A program made the position numbers and the translations under genes. This document shows, in pieces, positions 35,214 to 45,597 of a stretch of 64,000 nucleotides of DNA. The stretch is from positions 372,001 through 436,000 of the forward strand of contig NZ_JFZB01000005.1 in the NCBI RefSeq assembly GCF_000740785.1, in the 5' to 3' direction. This DNA comes from Paenirhodobacter enshiensis. Its GTDB lineage: Bacteria; Pseudomonadota; Alphaproteobacteria; Rhodobacterales; Rhodobacteraceae. Every line of letters starts with the position of its first letter. Positions within the stretch are counted from its first letter, which is position 1. Below the pieces are notes generated by a model that was given only the letters and a program-made list of their open reading frames with translations, did no database searches and was not told where the DNA came from.

Positions 35214-36455
35214 TCAGCCTGCGGTGGCCAGCGCCAGCCCGTCGACCACGGCGGTGAAGGCCTCGGCGCGGGTGACGCGGGCCTTCGGGCACAGCGCCTG
35301 CGCCTCCTCGGACACCAGCCGCATCAGGCTCGATCCGCCGACGAGGACCACGGTGTCGATCTCTCCGGCCGGGATCGCGGCACGGGTCAGGGTCTCGGCG
35401 GCGGCCGCGCGCAGCTCGGCGCGGTAGGCGGAAAGCGCGTCGTTCAGGCTCTCGGCGGTGATCGGGGCGGAGAGGCGCGGCTCGATGAAGCCCATGGCGA
35501 TGCGGCCCGACTGGCCAGCGCCATTCGCCGCGATCTTGCCCTTCTCGACCGCGAAGGCGAGTTCGTGGCCCAGCTCGTCCTCCAGCACGGTGACGAGGCG
35601 GCCCATCCGCTCCTTGTCGACGGCGAGCTTCGCCATCTGCTTCACGCTGCGCCGGGTGTCGGCGGTGTAAAGGAACGGGATCTTCGCCCAGGTCGCCAGC
35701 TCGACATAGATGCCGTTCGGCACGGGCAGCAGCTCGGGGCCGAATTCGCGGCGCAACTGCCCGCCCTGACCGAGCAGCGGCATCGCATGGGCGAGCGAGG
35801 CGGCATGGTCGAAATCGGTGCCGCCGAGCCTGATGCCGTGGCTCGCGACAATGCGGATGGCCCCGGCTTCGCGGCGGAACACCGTGAAATCCGAGGTGCC
35901 GCCGCCGATGTCGACGATCAGCCCGGTGCGCAGATCCGGGTCGTTGCGTCCGGCGGCCAGCGCCGCGGCCTCGGGTTCGGGCAGGAAGGCGACCTCGTCA
36001 TAACCCGCGGCGCGGTAGCAGGCGGCAAGATCGGCCTCGGCGCGGGCGTCGCGCTCGGGGTCGGCGGTGTGGAAATGCACCGGCCGGCCCGACAGCACGC
36101 GGCGGAAGGTCAGGCCGCTGGTGCGCTCGGCGCGCTCGCGCAGCTCGGCGAGGAAGGCGGTGGTGATATCGGCGAGCGTGCGGCGCTTGCCGCCGATCGG
36201 GCGCGATTCGTTGAACAGCGATGTGCCGAGCACGCTTTTGAGCGCGCGCATGTAGCGCCCCTCGGTCCCGTCGATCAGCGCATCGGCCGCGGCCTGACCG
36301 ATCCGCATCGCGCCACTGCCGGCGGGGAAGAACACTGCGGTCGGCAGGGTGTCGGCGCCGGTCTCGACGGGGATGCGGCGCACCGCGCCCTGATCGAAGA
36401 CCGCCACCGCCGAGTTCGAGGTGCCGTAGTCGATTGCCAGGATGTCCGTTGCCAT
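35214..36455 (-). CDS. YegD-like Hsp70 family chaperone
   Basis: A 413-residue Hsp70/actin-fold ATPase lacking the substrate-binding lid. Phosphate 1 loop is AIDYGTSNSAV, phosphate 2 is VDIGGGTSDF, and the adenosine motif is VVLVGGSSLM. These fit the YegD branch, whose function is poorly known. No DnaJ or GrpE gene is adjacent. The zntA-like gene ends 85 bp upstream of its start and is on the same strand, so it may share metal-stress transcripts. Confidence 0.9.
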   Translation of the reverse strand: MATDILAIDYGTSNSAVAVFDQGAVRRIPVETGADTLPTAVFFPAGSGAMRIGQAAADALIDGTEGRYMRALKSVLGTSLFNESRPIGGKRRTLADITTAFLAELRERAERTSGLTFRRVLSGRPVHFHTADPERDARAEADLAACYRAAGYDEVAFLPEPEAAALAAGRNDPDLRTGLIVDIGGGTSDFTVFRREAGAIRIVASHGIRLGGTDFDHAASLAHAMPLLGQGGQLRREFGPELLPVPNGIYVELATWAKIPFLYTADTRRSVKQMAKLAVDKERMGRLVTVLEDELGHELAFAVEKGKIAANGAGQSGRIAMGFIEPRLSAPITAESLNDALSAYRAELRAAAAETLTRAAIPAGEIDTVVLVGGSSLMRLVSEEAQALCPKARVTRAEAFTAVVDGLALATAG

Positions 36456-36540
36456 CTGCCGTTTCCCCGCTGGCCTGCCGTCCGAAGGCCGCGGAGGTAA
36501 CGGCTTTCTCGCCCGGCCGCAAGACCGGGCGGGGCAGGGG

Positions 36541-38826
36541 TCAGGGGCGGCTCGGATCGTAGCGCAGCATCCGAAGCGCGTTCAGCGTCACCAGCACCGT
36601 CGCCCCGGTGTCGGCCATGATCGCCGGCCACAGCCCGGTGATCCCGGCGACCGAGGTCACCAGAAACACCGCCTTCAGCCCCAGAGCCAGCCCGACGTTC
36701 TGGCGCACATTGGCCATCGCGGCGCGCGCGAGGCGAATCTGCGCGGCGACATCGCACACCCGGTCGCGCAGGATCGCGGCATCCGCCGTCTCCAGCGCCA
36801 CATCGGTGCCCGAGCCCATCGCCACGCCCACCGTCGCCTGTTTCAGCGCCGGCGCATCGTTGATCCCGTCGCCGATCATCATCACCCCGCCCGAGGCCGA
36901 CATGTCGCGGATCGCGGCGAGCTTGTCTTCGGGCAGCATCCGGGCGCGGTATTCGATCCCGAGGCCGCCCGCGATGGCGGCCGCGGTGCGCGGGTTGTCG
37001 CCCGTCAGCACCACCGGCACGATGCCGAGCGCGCGCAGCTGGCGCATCGCCTCGGCGGCGTCGGGGCGGGGCTCGTCGCGCAGCGCGATCAGCGCGATGG
37101 CGCGGCCTGCACGGAACAGGGCGACGGTGGTCTTGCCCTCGGCTTCGAGCGCCTCGGCGCCCGCCAGCCCGGTCGTGTCGAGCGCGCCCGCTTCGAGCGC
37201 ATGGAGCGGCGAGGTCAGCCACAGCGTTTCTCCCGCCACCTCGGCGCGCACCCCCCGGCCGGGCAGAACGGTCGCCGCGCTCGCCGAGGGAACGCTCAGC
37301 GATGCGGCTTTCGCGGCCTCGTTCACCGCGCGGGCGAGGGGGTGGGTGGATCCCGCCTCCACCGCCGCGGCCAGGGCCAGCGCCTCGTCCTTCGGCGTGC
37401 CGTCGAGGCTGATGACATCCGTTACCTCCGGCCGGCCGAGGGTCAGCGTCCCGGTCTTGTCGAAAGCGACCGAGCGCACATGCGCCGTCGCCTCGACCAC
37501 CGCGCCGCCCTTCATCAACAGCCCGCGCCGCGCCCCCGTCGACAGCGCCGAGGCGATGGAGGCCGGGACCGAGATCACCAGCGCGCAGGGGCAGCCGATC
37601 AGCAGGATCGACAGCCCGCGATAGATCCAGCGCATCCAGTCCTCGCCGAAGGCAAGCGGCGGCACCACGATGACCAGCGCGGCGATGGCGATCACCGCGG
37701 GCATGTACCAGCGGCTGAACCGGTCGATGAAACGCTCGGTCGGGGCGCGGGCGGCCTCGGCCTCCTCGACCATGCGCACGATGCGGGCGATGGTGTTGTC
37801 CGCGGCGGCGCGGCTGACGCGCAGGCGCAGCGCGGCCTCGGTGTTGATCGCGCCGGCCGGCACCGCATCGCCCGGGCCGCGGCCCTGCGGGATACTCTCG
37901 CCGGTCACCGGGCTTTCGTCGAGGCTCGACACCCCTTCGACGATCTCGCCATCGGCGGGCACGCGTTCGCCCGGACGGACCAGAACGATCTGACCGGGCG
38001 TCAGGCTGTCGGCCGGCACCTCGCGCAGCGTGCCGCCCTCTTCCAGCATGGCGCTGCGCGGGATCAGGGCGGAGAGCGCGCGGATCCCGTCGCGGGCGCG
38101 GTCGGCGGCGACGCCTTCGAGCACCTCGCCCACCGCGAAGAGGAAGACGACGAGCGCCGCCTCCTGCGTCGCGCCGATCAGCAGCGCGCCGATGGCGGCG
38201 ATGGTCATCAGCCCCTCGATGGTGAAGGGCTGGCCCATGCGCAGCGCGCGTCCGGCGGCCCGCGCGACCGGCACCAGCCCGATCAGGCAGGCGAGCCCGA
38301 AAGCCCAGGTGCCGAGGCCCGCCGGCCCGAACAGCTCGACGCCCCAGGCGAGCGCCAGCACCGCCCCGCTGAGCAGCACGAGCCGCCCCTTCGCCGTCCG
38401 ATACCACGCCCGGCCCTCGTCCTCGGGGCCCGAACCGTGGGAATGGCCGTGCGAATGCGAATGCCCGGCGGCGTGATCGTGGTCATGCCCGTCATCGTCA
38501 TCGTCATCGTCATCGTCGCAATGGCAGTGGCACGCCCCGCCCGGGCAGCATCCGCCGCCCGAAGCCTGCATCTTGCCCGTGGCTCCGATACCGTAACCAA
38601 GCGCGCGCACCGTCTTCTCGACCGTCTCGCGCGAGGTGGCGGTTTCGTCGAGGTTCAGCTTCAGCTTCTCGCTCATCACCGCCAGCTCGACATCGGCGAC
38701 ACCCGGCAGGCGTTCGACCGCGCCGCGGATCCGGTTGGCGCAGGCGGCGCAGTCCATTCCGCTCACCCGCCATTCGCAGGCGGTCTTCTCGGTTTCGGTC
38801 TCGGTCTCAGGGGCGGAGGTGGGCAT
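36541..38826 (-). CDS. zntA: Heavy-metal P1B-type ATPase, Zn/Cd/Pb (ZntA/CadA) type
   Basis: A 761-residue metal exporter. An N-terminal HMA domain has GMDCAAC (23-29); a linker contains a Cys cluster, nine consecutive Asp (104-112) and a His-rich run to about 130. The membrane CPC motif is Cys412-Pro-Cys414, the phosphorylated Asp456 lies in DKTGTLT, and GDGINDAPALKQA follows. CPC together with the acid/His linker and MerR partner indicates Zn(II), Cd(II) or Pb(II) rather than Cu. ATG 38826 gives a conventional start. Transcription is likely from a MerR-type promoter shared with the divergent regulator gene. Confidence 0.94.
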   Translation of the reverse strand: MPTSAPETETETEKTACEWRVSGMDCAACANRIRGAVERLPGVADVELAVMSEKLKLNLDETATSRETVEKTVRALGYGIGATGKMQASGGGCCPGGACHCHCDDDDDDDDDGHDHDHAAGHSHSHGHSHGSGPEDEGRAWYRTAKGRLVLLSGAVLALAWGVELFGPAGLGTWAFGLACLIGLVPVARAAGRALRMGQPFTIEGLMTIAAIGALLIGATQEAALVVFLFAVGEVLEGVAADRARDGIRALSALIPRSAMLEEGGTLREVPADSLTPGQIVLVRPGERVPADGEIVEGVSSLDESPVTGESIPQGRGPGDAVPAGAINTEAALRLRVSRAAADNTIARIVRMVEEAEAARAPTERFIDRFSRWYMPAVIAIAALVIVVPPLAFGEDWMRWIYRGLSILLIGCPCALVISVPASIASALSTGARRGLLMKGGAVVEATAHVRSVAFDKTGTLTLGRPEVTDVISLDGTPKDEALALAAAVEAGSTHPLARAVNEAAKAASLSVPSASAATVLPGRGVRAEVAGETLWLTSPLHALEAGALDTTGLAGAEALEAEGKTTVALFRAGRAIALIALRDEPRPDAAEAMRQLRALGIVPVVLTGDNPRTAAAIAGGLGIEYRARMLPEDKLAAIRDMSASGGVMMIGDGINDAPALKQATVGVAMGSGTDVALETADAAILRDRVCDVAAQIRLARAAMANVRQNVGLALGLKAVFLVTSVAGITGLWPAIMADTGATVLVTLNALRMLRYDPSRP
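38491..38518 (-). repeat. Hexanucleotide repeat coding for the Asp run
   Basis: On the plus strand the sequence is four and a half units of GTCATC, giving GAT-GAC repeats in the ATPase linker. Unit gain or loss would change Asp number without a frameshift. Confidence 0.85.
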
Positions 38827-38858
38827 CGGACTCTCTGGTCTTGTTTTCAGCGAATCGG

Positions 38859-38889
38859 ACCCTAATCTCTCTAGCAACTATAGCTTCAA
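38859..38889 (-). promoter_or_regulatory. MerR-type promoter of the metal ATPase
   Basis: On the minus strand TTGAAG (38889-38884) and TAGGGT (38864-38859) are separated by 19 bp, the over-long spacer used by MerR activators. The spacer holds the imperfect dyad CTATAGTTGCTAGAG, close to operators of the ZntR/CadR/PbrR group. Confidence 0.82.
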
Positions 38890-38900
38890 GAGGTTTTTCG

Positions 38901-39326
38901 ATGCTGACCATCGGCAAGCTGGCGCATGAGACCGGGGTGAAGGTTCCGACGATCCGCTATTATGAGCAGATCGGCCTGTTGCCGGAGCCGGATCGCAGTG
39001 CCGGCAATCAGCGGCTGTACGACGGGGCGCACCGTGACCGGCTGCGCTTCGTGCGCCATGCGCGCGAGCTGGGCTTTCCGCTCGACGCGATCCGCGATCT
39101 GCTGTCGCTGTCGGACCGGCCGGAGGCGTCTTGCGCCGCGGCGGACGGCATCGTGCGCGAGCAGCTTCACGCGGTGCGCGAGCGCATCGCCCGGTTGCAG
39201 GCGCTGGAGGAAGAGCTTGCCCGGATGATCGCGCAGGGCTGCCACGGCACCATCGCCGATTGCCGGGTGATCGAGGTGCTGGGCGATCATGCGCTGTGCG
39301 CTCACGATCATGCGGGTGGTGACTGA
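38901..39326 (+). CDS. MerR family metal-responsive regulator (ZntR/CadR/PbrR group)
   Basis: A 141-residue activator. N-terminal HTH (LTIGKLAHETGVKVPTIRYYEQIGLL), long dimer helix, and metal-site residues Cys78, Cys114, His115 and Cys121, matching the pattern in ZntR and PbrR. A His/Cys-containing tail (Cys133, DHAGGD) resembles CadR. It is divergent from the ATPase gene across 74 bp containing the predicted operator. The exact metal cannot be read from sequence. Its end overlaps the convergent mnhG gene by 19 bp. Confidence 0.92.
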   Translation: MLTIGKLAHETGVKVPTIRYYEQIGLLPEPDRSAGNQRLYDGAHRDRLRFVRHARELGFPLDAIRDLLSLSDRPEASCAAADGIVREQLHAVRERIARLQALEEELARMIAQGCHGTIADCRVIEVLGDHALCAHDHAGGD

Positions 39327-39688
39327 TCGCCCCCGGTTTCGCTTCCGGGCTCGCTTCCGGGCGCGGCGATCAGCCCGTCGGCGACATCGCGTGTCAGCGC
39401 GGCCCGGCCGAGGATCATCGTCGCCACCGGCGTCGTCACCATGACGAAGACGCCGATGATGATCTCATGGAGCTGCAGCGTTCCGCCCTGCAGGCTGAAC
39501 AGCGCCATCGAGGCGAGGATCACCGCCCCCGTGCCCCAGCTGGCCCCGAGCGCCGGCGCATGAAGCCGGTCATAGAAGCTGCGCAGGCTGAGCAGACCGA
39601 GCGCACCGATCAGCGTCAGCGTGCTGCCGATCACCACCAGCGCCGCGATGAGCACCGCCGCCCAGAGAGGAAGATCCGCACCGCTCAT
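39308..39688 (-). CDS. mnhG: Mrp Na+/H+ antiporter subunit G
   Basis: A 126-residue membrane protein with three hydrophobic helices and the MnhG motif [19 protein letters not shown]. It is the last subunit of the six-gene Mrp operon, overlapping mnhF by 4 bp. A Pro/Ser/Glu-rich cytosolic tail extends it slightly beyond usual length. Mrp complexes exchange Na+ (or K+) for H+ and are important for pH and salt tolerance. Confidence 0.93.
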   Translation of the reverse strand: MSGADLPLWAAVLIAALVVIGSTLTLIGALGLLSLRSFYDRLHAPALGASWGTGAVILASMALFSLQGGTLQLHEIIIGVFVMVTTPVATMILGRAALTRDVADGLIAAPGSEPGSETGGDQSPPA

Positions 39689-39966
39689 TCGATCACCTCG
39701 CCGCGCAGCAGGAATTTCGCCAGAGCCAGCGAGGAGACGAAGCCGATCCCCGCCATGATCATCGCCGCCTCGAAGAACAGCCCCGATCCCATCCGCATCG
39801 CGGTGACCAGCAACAGAAGCATCGTCGCGACATAGGCCGCATCGAGGGCGAGCACCCGGTCCTGTGCGCGCTTTCCGCGCAACAGCCGCGCCGTGGCCAG
39901 GCACACCGCCAGTGCCAGCGCGATCTGCGCATAAGACAGGGCTGCGGTCAGGATCAGGGCGCTCAT
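39685..39966 (-). CDS. mnhF: Mrp Na+/H+ antiporter subunit F
   Basis: A 93-residue protein with three transmembrane helices. The conserved [11 protein letters not shown] segment, with its essential Asp, follows the first helix. Overlaps of 4 bp with both mnhE and mnhG indicate translational coupling. Confidence 0.93.
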   Translation of the reverse strand: MSALILTAALSYAQIALALAVCLATARLLRGKRAQDRVLALDAAYVATMLLLLVTAMRMGSGLFFEAAMIMAGIGFVSSLALAKFLLRGEVIE

Positions 39967-40445
39967 GCGAAGATCTCCAGCAAGGGGGCCTCGTAGCGGT
40001 CGCGGATCAGCGCCGGCCAGTCGGTGCCATCGAGTTCGAGGACATGGACCAGCAATTCGCCCTTCTCCTCGTCCCATGACATCCAGGCGCTGCCGGGGGT
40101 CGCGGTCAGGATCAGCGCCAGCACCGCAAGAGGCATCGGCCCACGCAGCCGCAGCGGCACCCGCACGAAGCCCGACGGCGCGCGCGCACCGCGCAGGATC
40201 CGCCGCGCCACCAGCAGGTTGGATTTCAGGATATCGGCGAACACCACGGCGGTGAGCGGCACCACCCGCCACAGCGCGCCGAGGCGGATCCGCGGCCCCT
40301 CGGGTTCGATCGTCGCGAGCGCGCGCCCCGCGACCAGCGCCACCGCCCCCCCGAGCAGCAGTTGCCCGAGCGAGAACCGCGTCAGCAGCAGCCACATCAG
40401 CACGAGGGCGAGCGAAAGGACCGGATGCGGAAGAAACCGTTTCAT
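39963..40445 (-). CDS. mnhE: Mrp Na+/H+ antiporter subunit E
   Basis: A 160-residue membrane protein. The family segment [18 protein letters not shown] and the later [23 protein letters not shown] are MnhE hallmarks. It is needed for complex assembly in characterised Mrp systems. It overlaps mnhD and mnhF by 4 bp each. Confidence 0.93.
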   Translation of the reverse strand: MKRFLPHPVLSLALVLMWLLLTRFSLGQLLLGGAVALVAGRALATIEPEGPRIRLGALWRVVPLTAVVFADILKSNLLVARRILRGARAPSGFVRVPLRLRGPMPLAVLALILTATPGSAWMSWDEEKGELLVHVLELDGTDWPALIRDRYEAPLLEIFA

Positions 40446-42103
40446 TCCTTCGGGGTCTCCTGTTCGACGCTCGGCGCGCTCAGCACGCCATCGGCGTAGA
40501 TCGAGGGGGTGAGCAGCGATTGCGCGGTGTCCTCCATGAAGCGCAGCGTGTCCTGCCCCTTCACCGTCATCACCCCGAGGCCGAGGACCAGCGCGATCAC
40601 CGGCGCGATCTCGAGCGCGAGAACCTTGGGCACGGCGCCTTCGCTCGCCCAGAAGGTCTGGATGCCGATGCGCGCAAGCCCGATCAGCGTGGCGAAACCG
40701 GCGAGCAGCAGCAGCGCCACCACCCCCCAGCCAAGCGCCGCCGGCACCGCGCCCGAGCCGATCAGCGCACGCAGCATCGCCACCTTGCCGATGAAACCGG
40801 GAAGCGGCGGCAGTCCGGCGAGCACCATCACGCAGGCCCCGAAGACGAGGCCCAGAACGGTCAGCGTGCCGGGAATGGCGAGGCCCATCTCGGGGGTGGC
40901 GTCATCCTCGGGCTGCTCGATCCCGTAGGCATCGGCGGTCAGCGCCAGCAGCGCAGCGATGCTGCCTTCCTCGCGGCTCATCGGTTCGATCAGCAGAAAC
41001 AGCGCGGCGATGGCGATGGTCGAGGCGACGAGGTAATAAAGCGCCCCGCCGAGCATCGCCGCCCCGCCGCCCAGAAGCGCGAGGCCGGTCATCGTCACCA
41101 GCGTGCCCGAGGAGACCAGCACCAGATGCGCCGTCATCCGCCCGAGGCCCTGCGAGGCCAGAACCCCCAGCACCCCGAACACCACCGTCGCCATCCCCGC
41201 CGCGACGAGGATCTGCGCCGTGGTGCCGGCCGGGGCGATGCCGCCCGTCGCGATGCCCGTGGCCATTTCTCCCGCCGTGCCCTGCGCGAGGGTCAGCATC
41301 GACAGCCGCAAGATCACGTAGACGCCGACCTTGGTCAGCATGGCGAAGACCGCGGCCACCGGCGCCGCCGCCGCCATATAGGCCGAGGGCAGCCAGAACC
41401 CGAGCGGCCAGACCCCGGCCTTGACCAGAAACGCCAGCCCCAGCAGCCCGGCGCCAAGGCGGAACAGCGGCCGGTCGACCTCGGGCAGCACCGGGACGAG
41501 CTTCGCCAGATGCGCCATGTTCAGCGTCCCCGTCACGCCGTAGATCAGACTGACGCCGAGCAGGAACAGCAGCGAGGCCGCCAGATTGACCGCGATGTAG
41601 TGAAGCCCGCCGCGCACCCTGGCCGGGCCGGAGCCATGCAGCACCAGCCCGTAAGAGGCCGCGAGAAGCACCTCGAAGAACACGAACAGGTTGAACAGAT
41701 CGCCGGTCAGGAAGGCGCCGTTCAGCCCCATCAGCAGGAACTGGAACAGTGCGTGGAAATGCTGGCCCTGCTTGTGCCAGCCGGCGGCGGCATAGATCAG
41801 CGCGGGCAGGGCGACCAGCGCCGCGAGCAGCAGCATCGTCGCCGCCAGCCGGTCGAGCGTCAGCACGATGCCGAAGGGCGCCGTCCAGTCGCCGAGCAGG
41901 TAGAACGAGATTTCTCCGCCTCCCGCACCGTTCCCCTTGGTGCGGTTCAGCAGCTCCACCCCGACGATCAGCAGCGCGACGCAGGAGGCGAGCCCGATCC
42001 CGAGCTTGGCGCGGCGCTGACGCTCGTCATAGAGCAGCGTCAGCGCCCCGGCGAAGAACGGGATCACGATGGGGGCGATCATCAGGTGGTCGGAAGCGAT
42101 CAT
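40442..42103 (-). CDS. mnhD: Mrp Na+/H+ antiporter subunit D
   Basis: A 553-residue proton-translocating subunit with about fourteen helices, homologous to the NuoL/M/N antiporter-like subunits of complex I. Visible markers are [32 protein letters not shown] and [19 protein letters not shown], the latter with the conserved channel Lys. ATG 42103 overlaps the mnhC stop by 4 bp. Confidence 0.95.
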   Translation of the reverse strand: MIASDHLMIAPIVIPFFAGALTLLYDERQRRAKLGIGLASCVALLIVGVELLNRTKGNGAGGGEISFYLLGDWTAPFGIVLTLDRLAATMLLLAALVALPALIYAAAGWHKQGQHFHALFQFLLMGLNGAFLTGDLFNLFVFFEVLLAASYGLVLHGSGPARVRGGLHYIAVNLAASLLFLLGVSLIYGVTGTLNMAHLAKLVPVLPEVDRPLFRLGAGLLGLAFLVKAGVWPLGFWLPSAYMAAAAPVAAVFAMLTKVGVYVILRLSMLTLAQGTAGEMATGIATGGIAPAGTTAQILVAAGMATVVFGVLGVLASQGLGRMTAHLVLVSSGTLVTMTGLALLGGGAAMLGGALYYLVASTIAIAALFLLIEPMSREEGSIAALLALTADAYGIEQPEDDATPEMGLAIPGTLTVLGLVFGACVMVLAGLPPLPGFIGKVAMLRALIGSGAVPAALGWGVVALLLLAGFATLIGLARIGIQTFWASEGAVPKVLALEIAPVIALVLGLGVMTVKGQDTLRFMEDTAQSLLTPSIYADGVLSAPSVEQETPKE

Positions 42104-42444
42104 TGGTCGGCCTCGCGCCCGTCGACATGGTCGGTTCCGGTCATGCCGCGCGAGGCCATCATCACCACCAGAAACAGCGCCGTGGTGGCGAAGCTGATGA
42201 CGATGGCGGTCAGTACCAGCGCCTGCGGCAGCGGGTCGGCATAGGTGGTCGGATCGACCCAGCCGCCCTTGGGCATGATCGGCGGCGCACCCACGGTCAG
42301 CCGCCCCATCGAGAAGATGAACAGATTGACCGCATAGGACAGCAGGCACAGCCCGGTGATGACCTGAAAGGTGCGCGGGCGCAGCAGCAGCCAGATCCCC
42401 GAGGCGGAGAGCACGCCGATGGCCAGAGACAGGACGATTTCCAT
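42100..42444 (-). CDS. mnhC: Mrp Na+/H+ antiporter subunit C
   Basis: A 114-residue, three-helix protein related to complex I NuoK. Sequence SYAVNLFIFSMGRL and DPLPQALVLTAIVISFATTA are diagnostic for MnhC. Its ATG overlaps the stop codon of mnhAB. Confidence 0.95.
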   Translation of the reverse strand: MEIVLSLAIGVLSASGIWLLLRPRTFQVITGLCLLSYAVNLFIFSMGRLTVGAPPIMPKGGWVDPTTYADPLPQALVLTAIVISFATTALFLVVMMASRGMTGTDHVDGREADQ

Positions 42445-45350
42445 CAGAGGGCCTCCGGTGCAGGAGAAGAAGGTCTGGCGGCCTTCGCGGCCGCTTCGGC
42501 CTCGCGCAGACGGGCGGCGCGCAGCGTCTGGTGCGCGATGGCGATCAGCATCAGCACCACCGCCCCCATCACCAGCGCGAAGACCCCGGCATCGAACAGA
42601 AGCGCGGTCGCCGCCGGCGTCTTGCCGATGGCGGGCAGATCGACGTAGCGGGCATAGGCGGTCAGGAACGGATAGCCGAACAGCGCCGCCCCCATCCCGG
42701 TCGCGCCCGCGATCAGCAGCCCGAAGCCCATCCAGCGGATCGGCAGCACGGTCAGCCGCGCCTCGACCCATTTCACGTTCGAGCCGAGGTATTGCAGCAG
42801 GAAGGCCACCGCCATCGTCACCCCGGCCGAGAACCCGCCGCCCGGCAGGTCGTGGCCGCGGAAGAACAGATCGGCCGCGATCACGATCAGCACCGGGAAC
42901 ATCCAGCGCAGGATCGTCGCGGGGACCAGCATGACCTCGGCCAGAGGCACGCCGTCGCCATGCGACTGGGCGTTCGGCGCGGCGACGCTTTCGGGCGTCG
43001 GGCGGAAGCGGCGCAGCAGCGCGTAGACCGTCAGCCCGACGATGGCGAGGACGGTGATCTCGCCGAAGGTGTCGAAGGCGCGGAAATCGACGAGGATCAC
43101 GTTCACCGCATTGGTGCCGCCCGCGCCGTAATAGGCGTTGCGCAGGAACCAGTCGCCGATGTTGGGCACCAGCGGCCGGGTCATCACCGCATAGGCCACC
43201 GCCGCGATCCCCGCGCCCGACAGCCCCGCGATCACCAGATCGCGCGCGCGCCGCAGCCGTGCCGGCATCAGCCGGTCGCCGACGATCTCGGACCGGCGCT
43301 GCGGCAGCCAGCGCAGCCCGAGGAGGAGAAGCACCGTGGTGACGATCTCGACCAGCAACTGCGTCACCGCGAGATCGGGGGCGGAGAACCAGGCGAAGGT
43401 CACGCAGGTCACCGTGCCCGCCGCCCCGAGCAGGATCAGCGCGGCGAAGCGGTGATATTTCGCCTGCCAGGCCGCCGCGACCGCCGCCGCCCCGCCTGCG
43501 AGCCACATCAGCGCGAAGGCCGGATCGACCGGATTGGTCACCGCGGGCGGCAGGCTCCAGCCGGTGCCCCACAGCGTCGCGATGCCGACGGCCAGCGCCA
43601 GCAGCACCAGAATGAGCAGCTGGGGTTGCAGTTTCTCGGTTCCGACGAGTGCCAGCAGGCGGCGCGGCCATTTCCAGCTCAGCCGCAGCATCAGCCATTC
43701 GTAGATCCGTTGCGCCCGGATGCGGTGGATCAGCGGCGGCCCCTCGGGGCCCATGGCGATGCGCCGCCCGCTCAGCGCGAACAGCGCCGCGCCGCAGCCG
43801 AGCGCCACCAGGCTCATCTTCAGCGGCAGGTTGAAGCCGTGCCAGACCGCGATGTCGAAATGCGGCGTCTGCGGCCCGGTGACCGCCTGCAGCGCCAGGT
43901 TCAGCACCGGCCCGAGGGTCTGATCGGGCACCACGCCGACCACCAGACAGATCAGCACCAGAACCTCGACCGGGCGGCGCATCCAGGGCGTCGGCTCATG
44001 TGCCGGGCGGGGAAGATCGCGGGCGAGCGGGCCGAAGAACACCGACACCACGAAGCGCGCCGAATAGGCCACCGCCAGCGCGCCGGCGAGCGTTGCGATC
44101 CACGGCATCGAATCGTCGAGCCAGGTGCCGTTGTGCCACTCGGTCGCCTCGGCGAAGAACATTTCCTTCGAGATGAAGCCGTTCAGCAGCGGCACCCCGG
44201 CCATCGCCGAGGCCGCGACGATGGCGAGCGTGCCGGTGATCGGCATCGCGTGGATCAGCCCCGACAACCGGCGCATGTCGCGCGTGCCGGTCTCGTGGTC
44301 GATGATGCCCGCCGCCATGAACAGCGAGCCCTTGAACACCGCGTGGTTCACGATGTGAAAGATCGCCGCCAGAATCGCGGCGGGCGAGCCGAGCCCGGCG
44401 AGCGCCGTTATCAGCCCCAGATGCGAGATCGTCGAATAGGCCAGCAATCCTTTGAGATCGTGGCGGAACAGCGCGATGGCCGCGCCGATCACCATCGTCG
44501 CGAGGCCGGTTCCGGTGACGGCATAGAACCAGATCTGCGTGCCGCCGAGCGCGGGCGAGAACCGGATCAGCAGGAACACCCCCGCCTTCACCATCGTCGC
44601 CGAATGCAGGAAGGCGGAAACCGGCGTCGGCGCCGCCATCGCGCCGGGCAGCCAGAAGTGAAACGGGAACTGCGCCGATTTGGTGAAGGCGCCGAGCAGG
44701 AACAGCGCCATCGCCGGCAGATACAGCGCGCTGTGACGGATGATCTCGCCCGAGGACAGCACCTCGTCGAGGTCATAGCTGCCGACGATCTGGCCGATCA
44801 TCAGCACCGAGGCGAGCAGGCACACGCCGCCCCCGGCGGTCAGGATCAGCGAAGTCCGCGCCCCGTCGCGCGCGTTCGGATTGCCGTGCCAATAGCCGAT
44901 CAGCAGGAAGGAAAAGACCGAGGTCATCTCCCAGAACACCACCAGAATCAGCATGTTGCCAGAGGTCAGCAGGCCCAGCATGGCACCTGTGAAGGCCATG
45001 AGGAAGGAATAGAACCGCGGCACCGGATCGGTCTTCGACAGGTAGTAGCGCGCGTAGATCACCACCAGAACGCCCATCGTCAGCACCAGCGTGACGAACA
45101 GCCAGGCCAGCCCGTCGATGCGGAAATCGAGGTCGAGCCCCGCCGCCGGCACCCAGCGGACGCCGGCGCGCAGCACCTCGCCTTCCGAGACCATGGGCCA
45201 CAGCCCCGCCATGATCGCCAGCCCCGCACAGAGCGTCAGTCCCGACAGCCAGGCCGCCGCGTTATGGGCGTTCACCGGAAGCGTCGCGGCTGCGATCGCA
45301 CCGAGGAACGGCAGGGCGACGAGGATCAGGAGCAGGTTCTGTTCGATCAT
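42444..45350 (-). CDS. mnhA: Mrp Na+/H+ antiporter subunit A fused to subunit B
   Basis: A 968-residue fusion. The first ~600 residues are the NuoL-like MnhA channel, with FLLIGYWHGNPNARDGARTS and ATMVKAGVFLLIRFSP containing the key Lys. Then come the MbhE-like region (NIGDWFLRNAYYGAGGTNAV) and a C-terminal MnhB domain starting near ILRWMFPVLIVIAADLFFRGHD. Fused MnhAB is the rule in alphaproteobacterial pha/mrp group 2 operons. ATG 45350 opens the operon. Upstream, a CCGCA-CTTAA-TGCGG dyad lies at about 45511-45525 in the probable promoter region. Confidence 0.95.
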   Translation of the reverse strand: MIEQNLLLILVALPFLGAIAAATLPVNAHNAAAWLSGLTLCAGLAIMAGLWPMVSEGEVLRAGVRWVPAAGLDLDFRIDGLAWLFVTLVLTMGVLVVIYARYYLSKTDPVPRFYSFLMAFTGAMLGLLTSGNMLILVVFWEMTSVFSFLLIGYWHGNPNARDGARTSLILTAGGGVCLLASVLMIGQIVGSYDLDEVLSSGEIIRHSALYLPAMALFLLGAFTKSAQFPFHFWLPGAMAAPTPVSAFLHSATMVKAGVFLLIRFSPALGGTQIWFYAVTGTGLATMVIGAAIALFRHDLKGLLAYSTISHLGLITALAGLGSPAAILAAIFHIVNHAVFKGSLFMAAGIIDHETGTRDMRRLSGLIHAMPITGTLAIVAASAMAGVPLLNGFISKEMFFAEATEWHNGTWLDDSMPWIATLAGALAVAYSARFVVSVFFGPLARDLPRPAHEPTPWMRRPVEVLVLICLVVGVVPDQTLGPVLNLALQAVTGPQTPHFDIAVWHGFNLPLKMSLVALGCGAALFALSGRRIAMGPEGPPLIHRIRAQRIYEWLMLRLSWKWPRRLLALVGTEKLQPQLLILVLLALAVGIATLWGTGWSLPPAVTNPVDPAFALMWLAGGAAAVAAAWQAKYHRFAALILLGAAGTVTCVTFAWFSAPDLAVTQLLVEIVTTVLLLLGLRWLPQRRSEIVGDRLMPARLRRARDLVIAGLSGAGIAAVAYAVMTRPLVPNIGDWFLRNAYYGAGGTNAVNVILVDFRAFDTFGEITVLAIVGLTVYALLRRFRPTPESVAAPNAQSHGDGVPLAEVMLVPATILRWMFPVLIVIAADLFFRGHDLPGGGFSAGVTMAVAFLLQYLGSNVKWVEARLTVLPIRWMGFGLLIAGATGMGAALFGYPFLTAYARYVDLPAIGKTPAATALLFDAGVFALVMGAVVLMLIAIAHQTLRAARLREAEAAAKAARPSSPAPEAL

Positions 45351-45597
45351 GCGGCGGGGAGGTCCTCGGGAGTTGCGGCGGCGGCACCCGGCGCGCGCAA
45401 CCCTATCCCCCCGGCGCCGCGGGAGCGGCAGCGCGGAAGAGGGCAATCGCGGACGGGAGACCTTGTTCCGAGGATGCCATCCCTGGACGGGGAAGATCAA
45501 CCGCCTGCGCCGCATTAAGTGCGGATTGTCCTGATATTCCCGTGACTTTGCCCGCCGGTGCCATTGCGGGGCGCCCGGCGGGGGCGGCACGGCGGGC

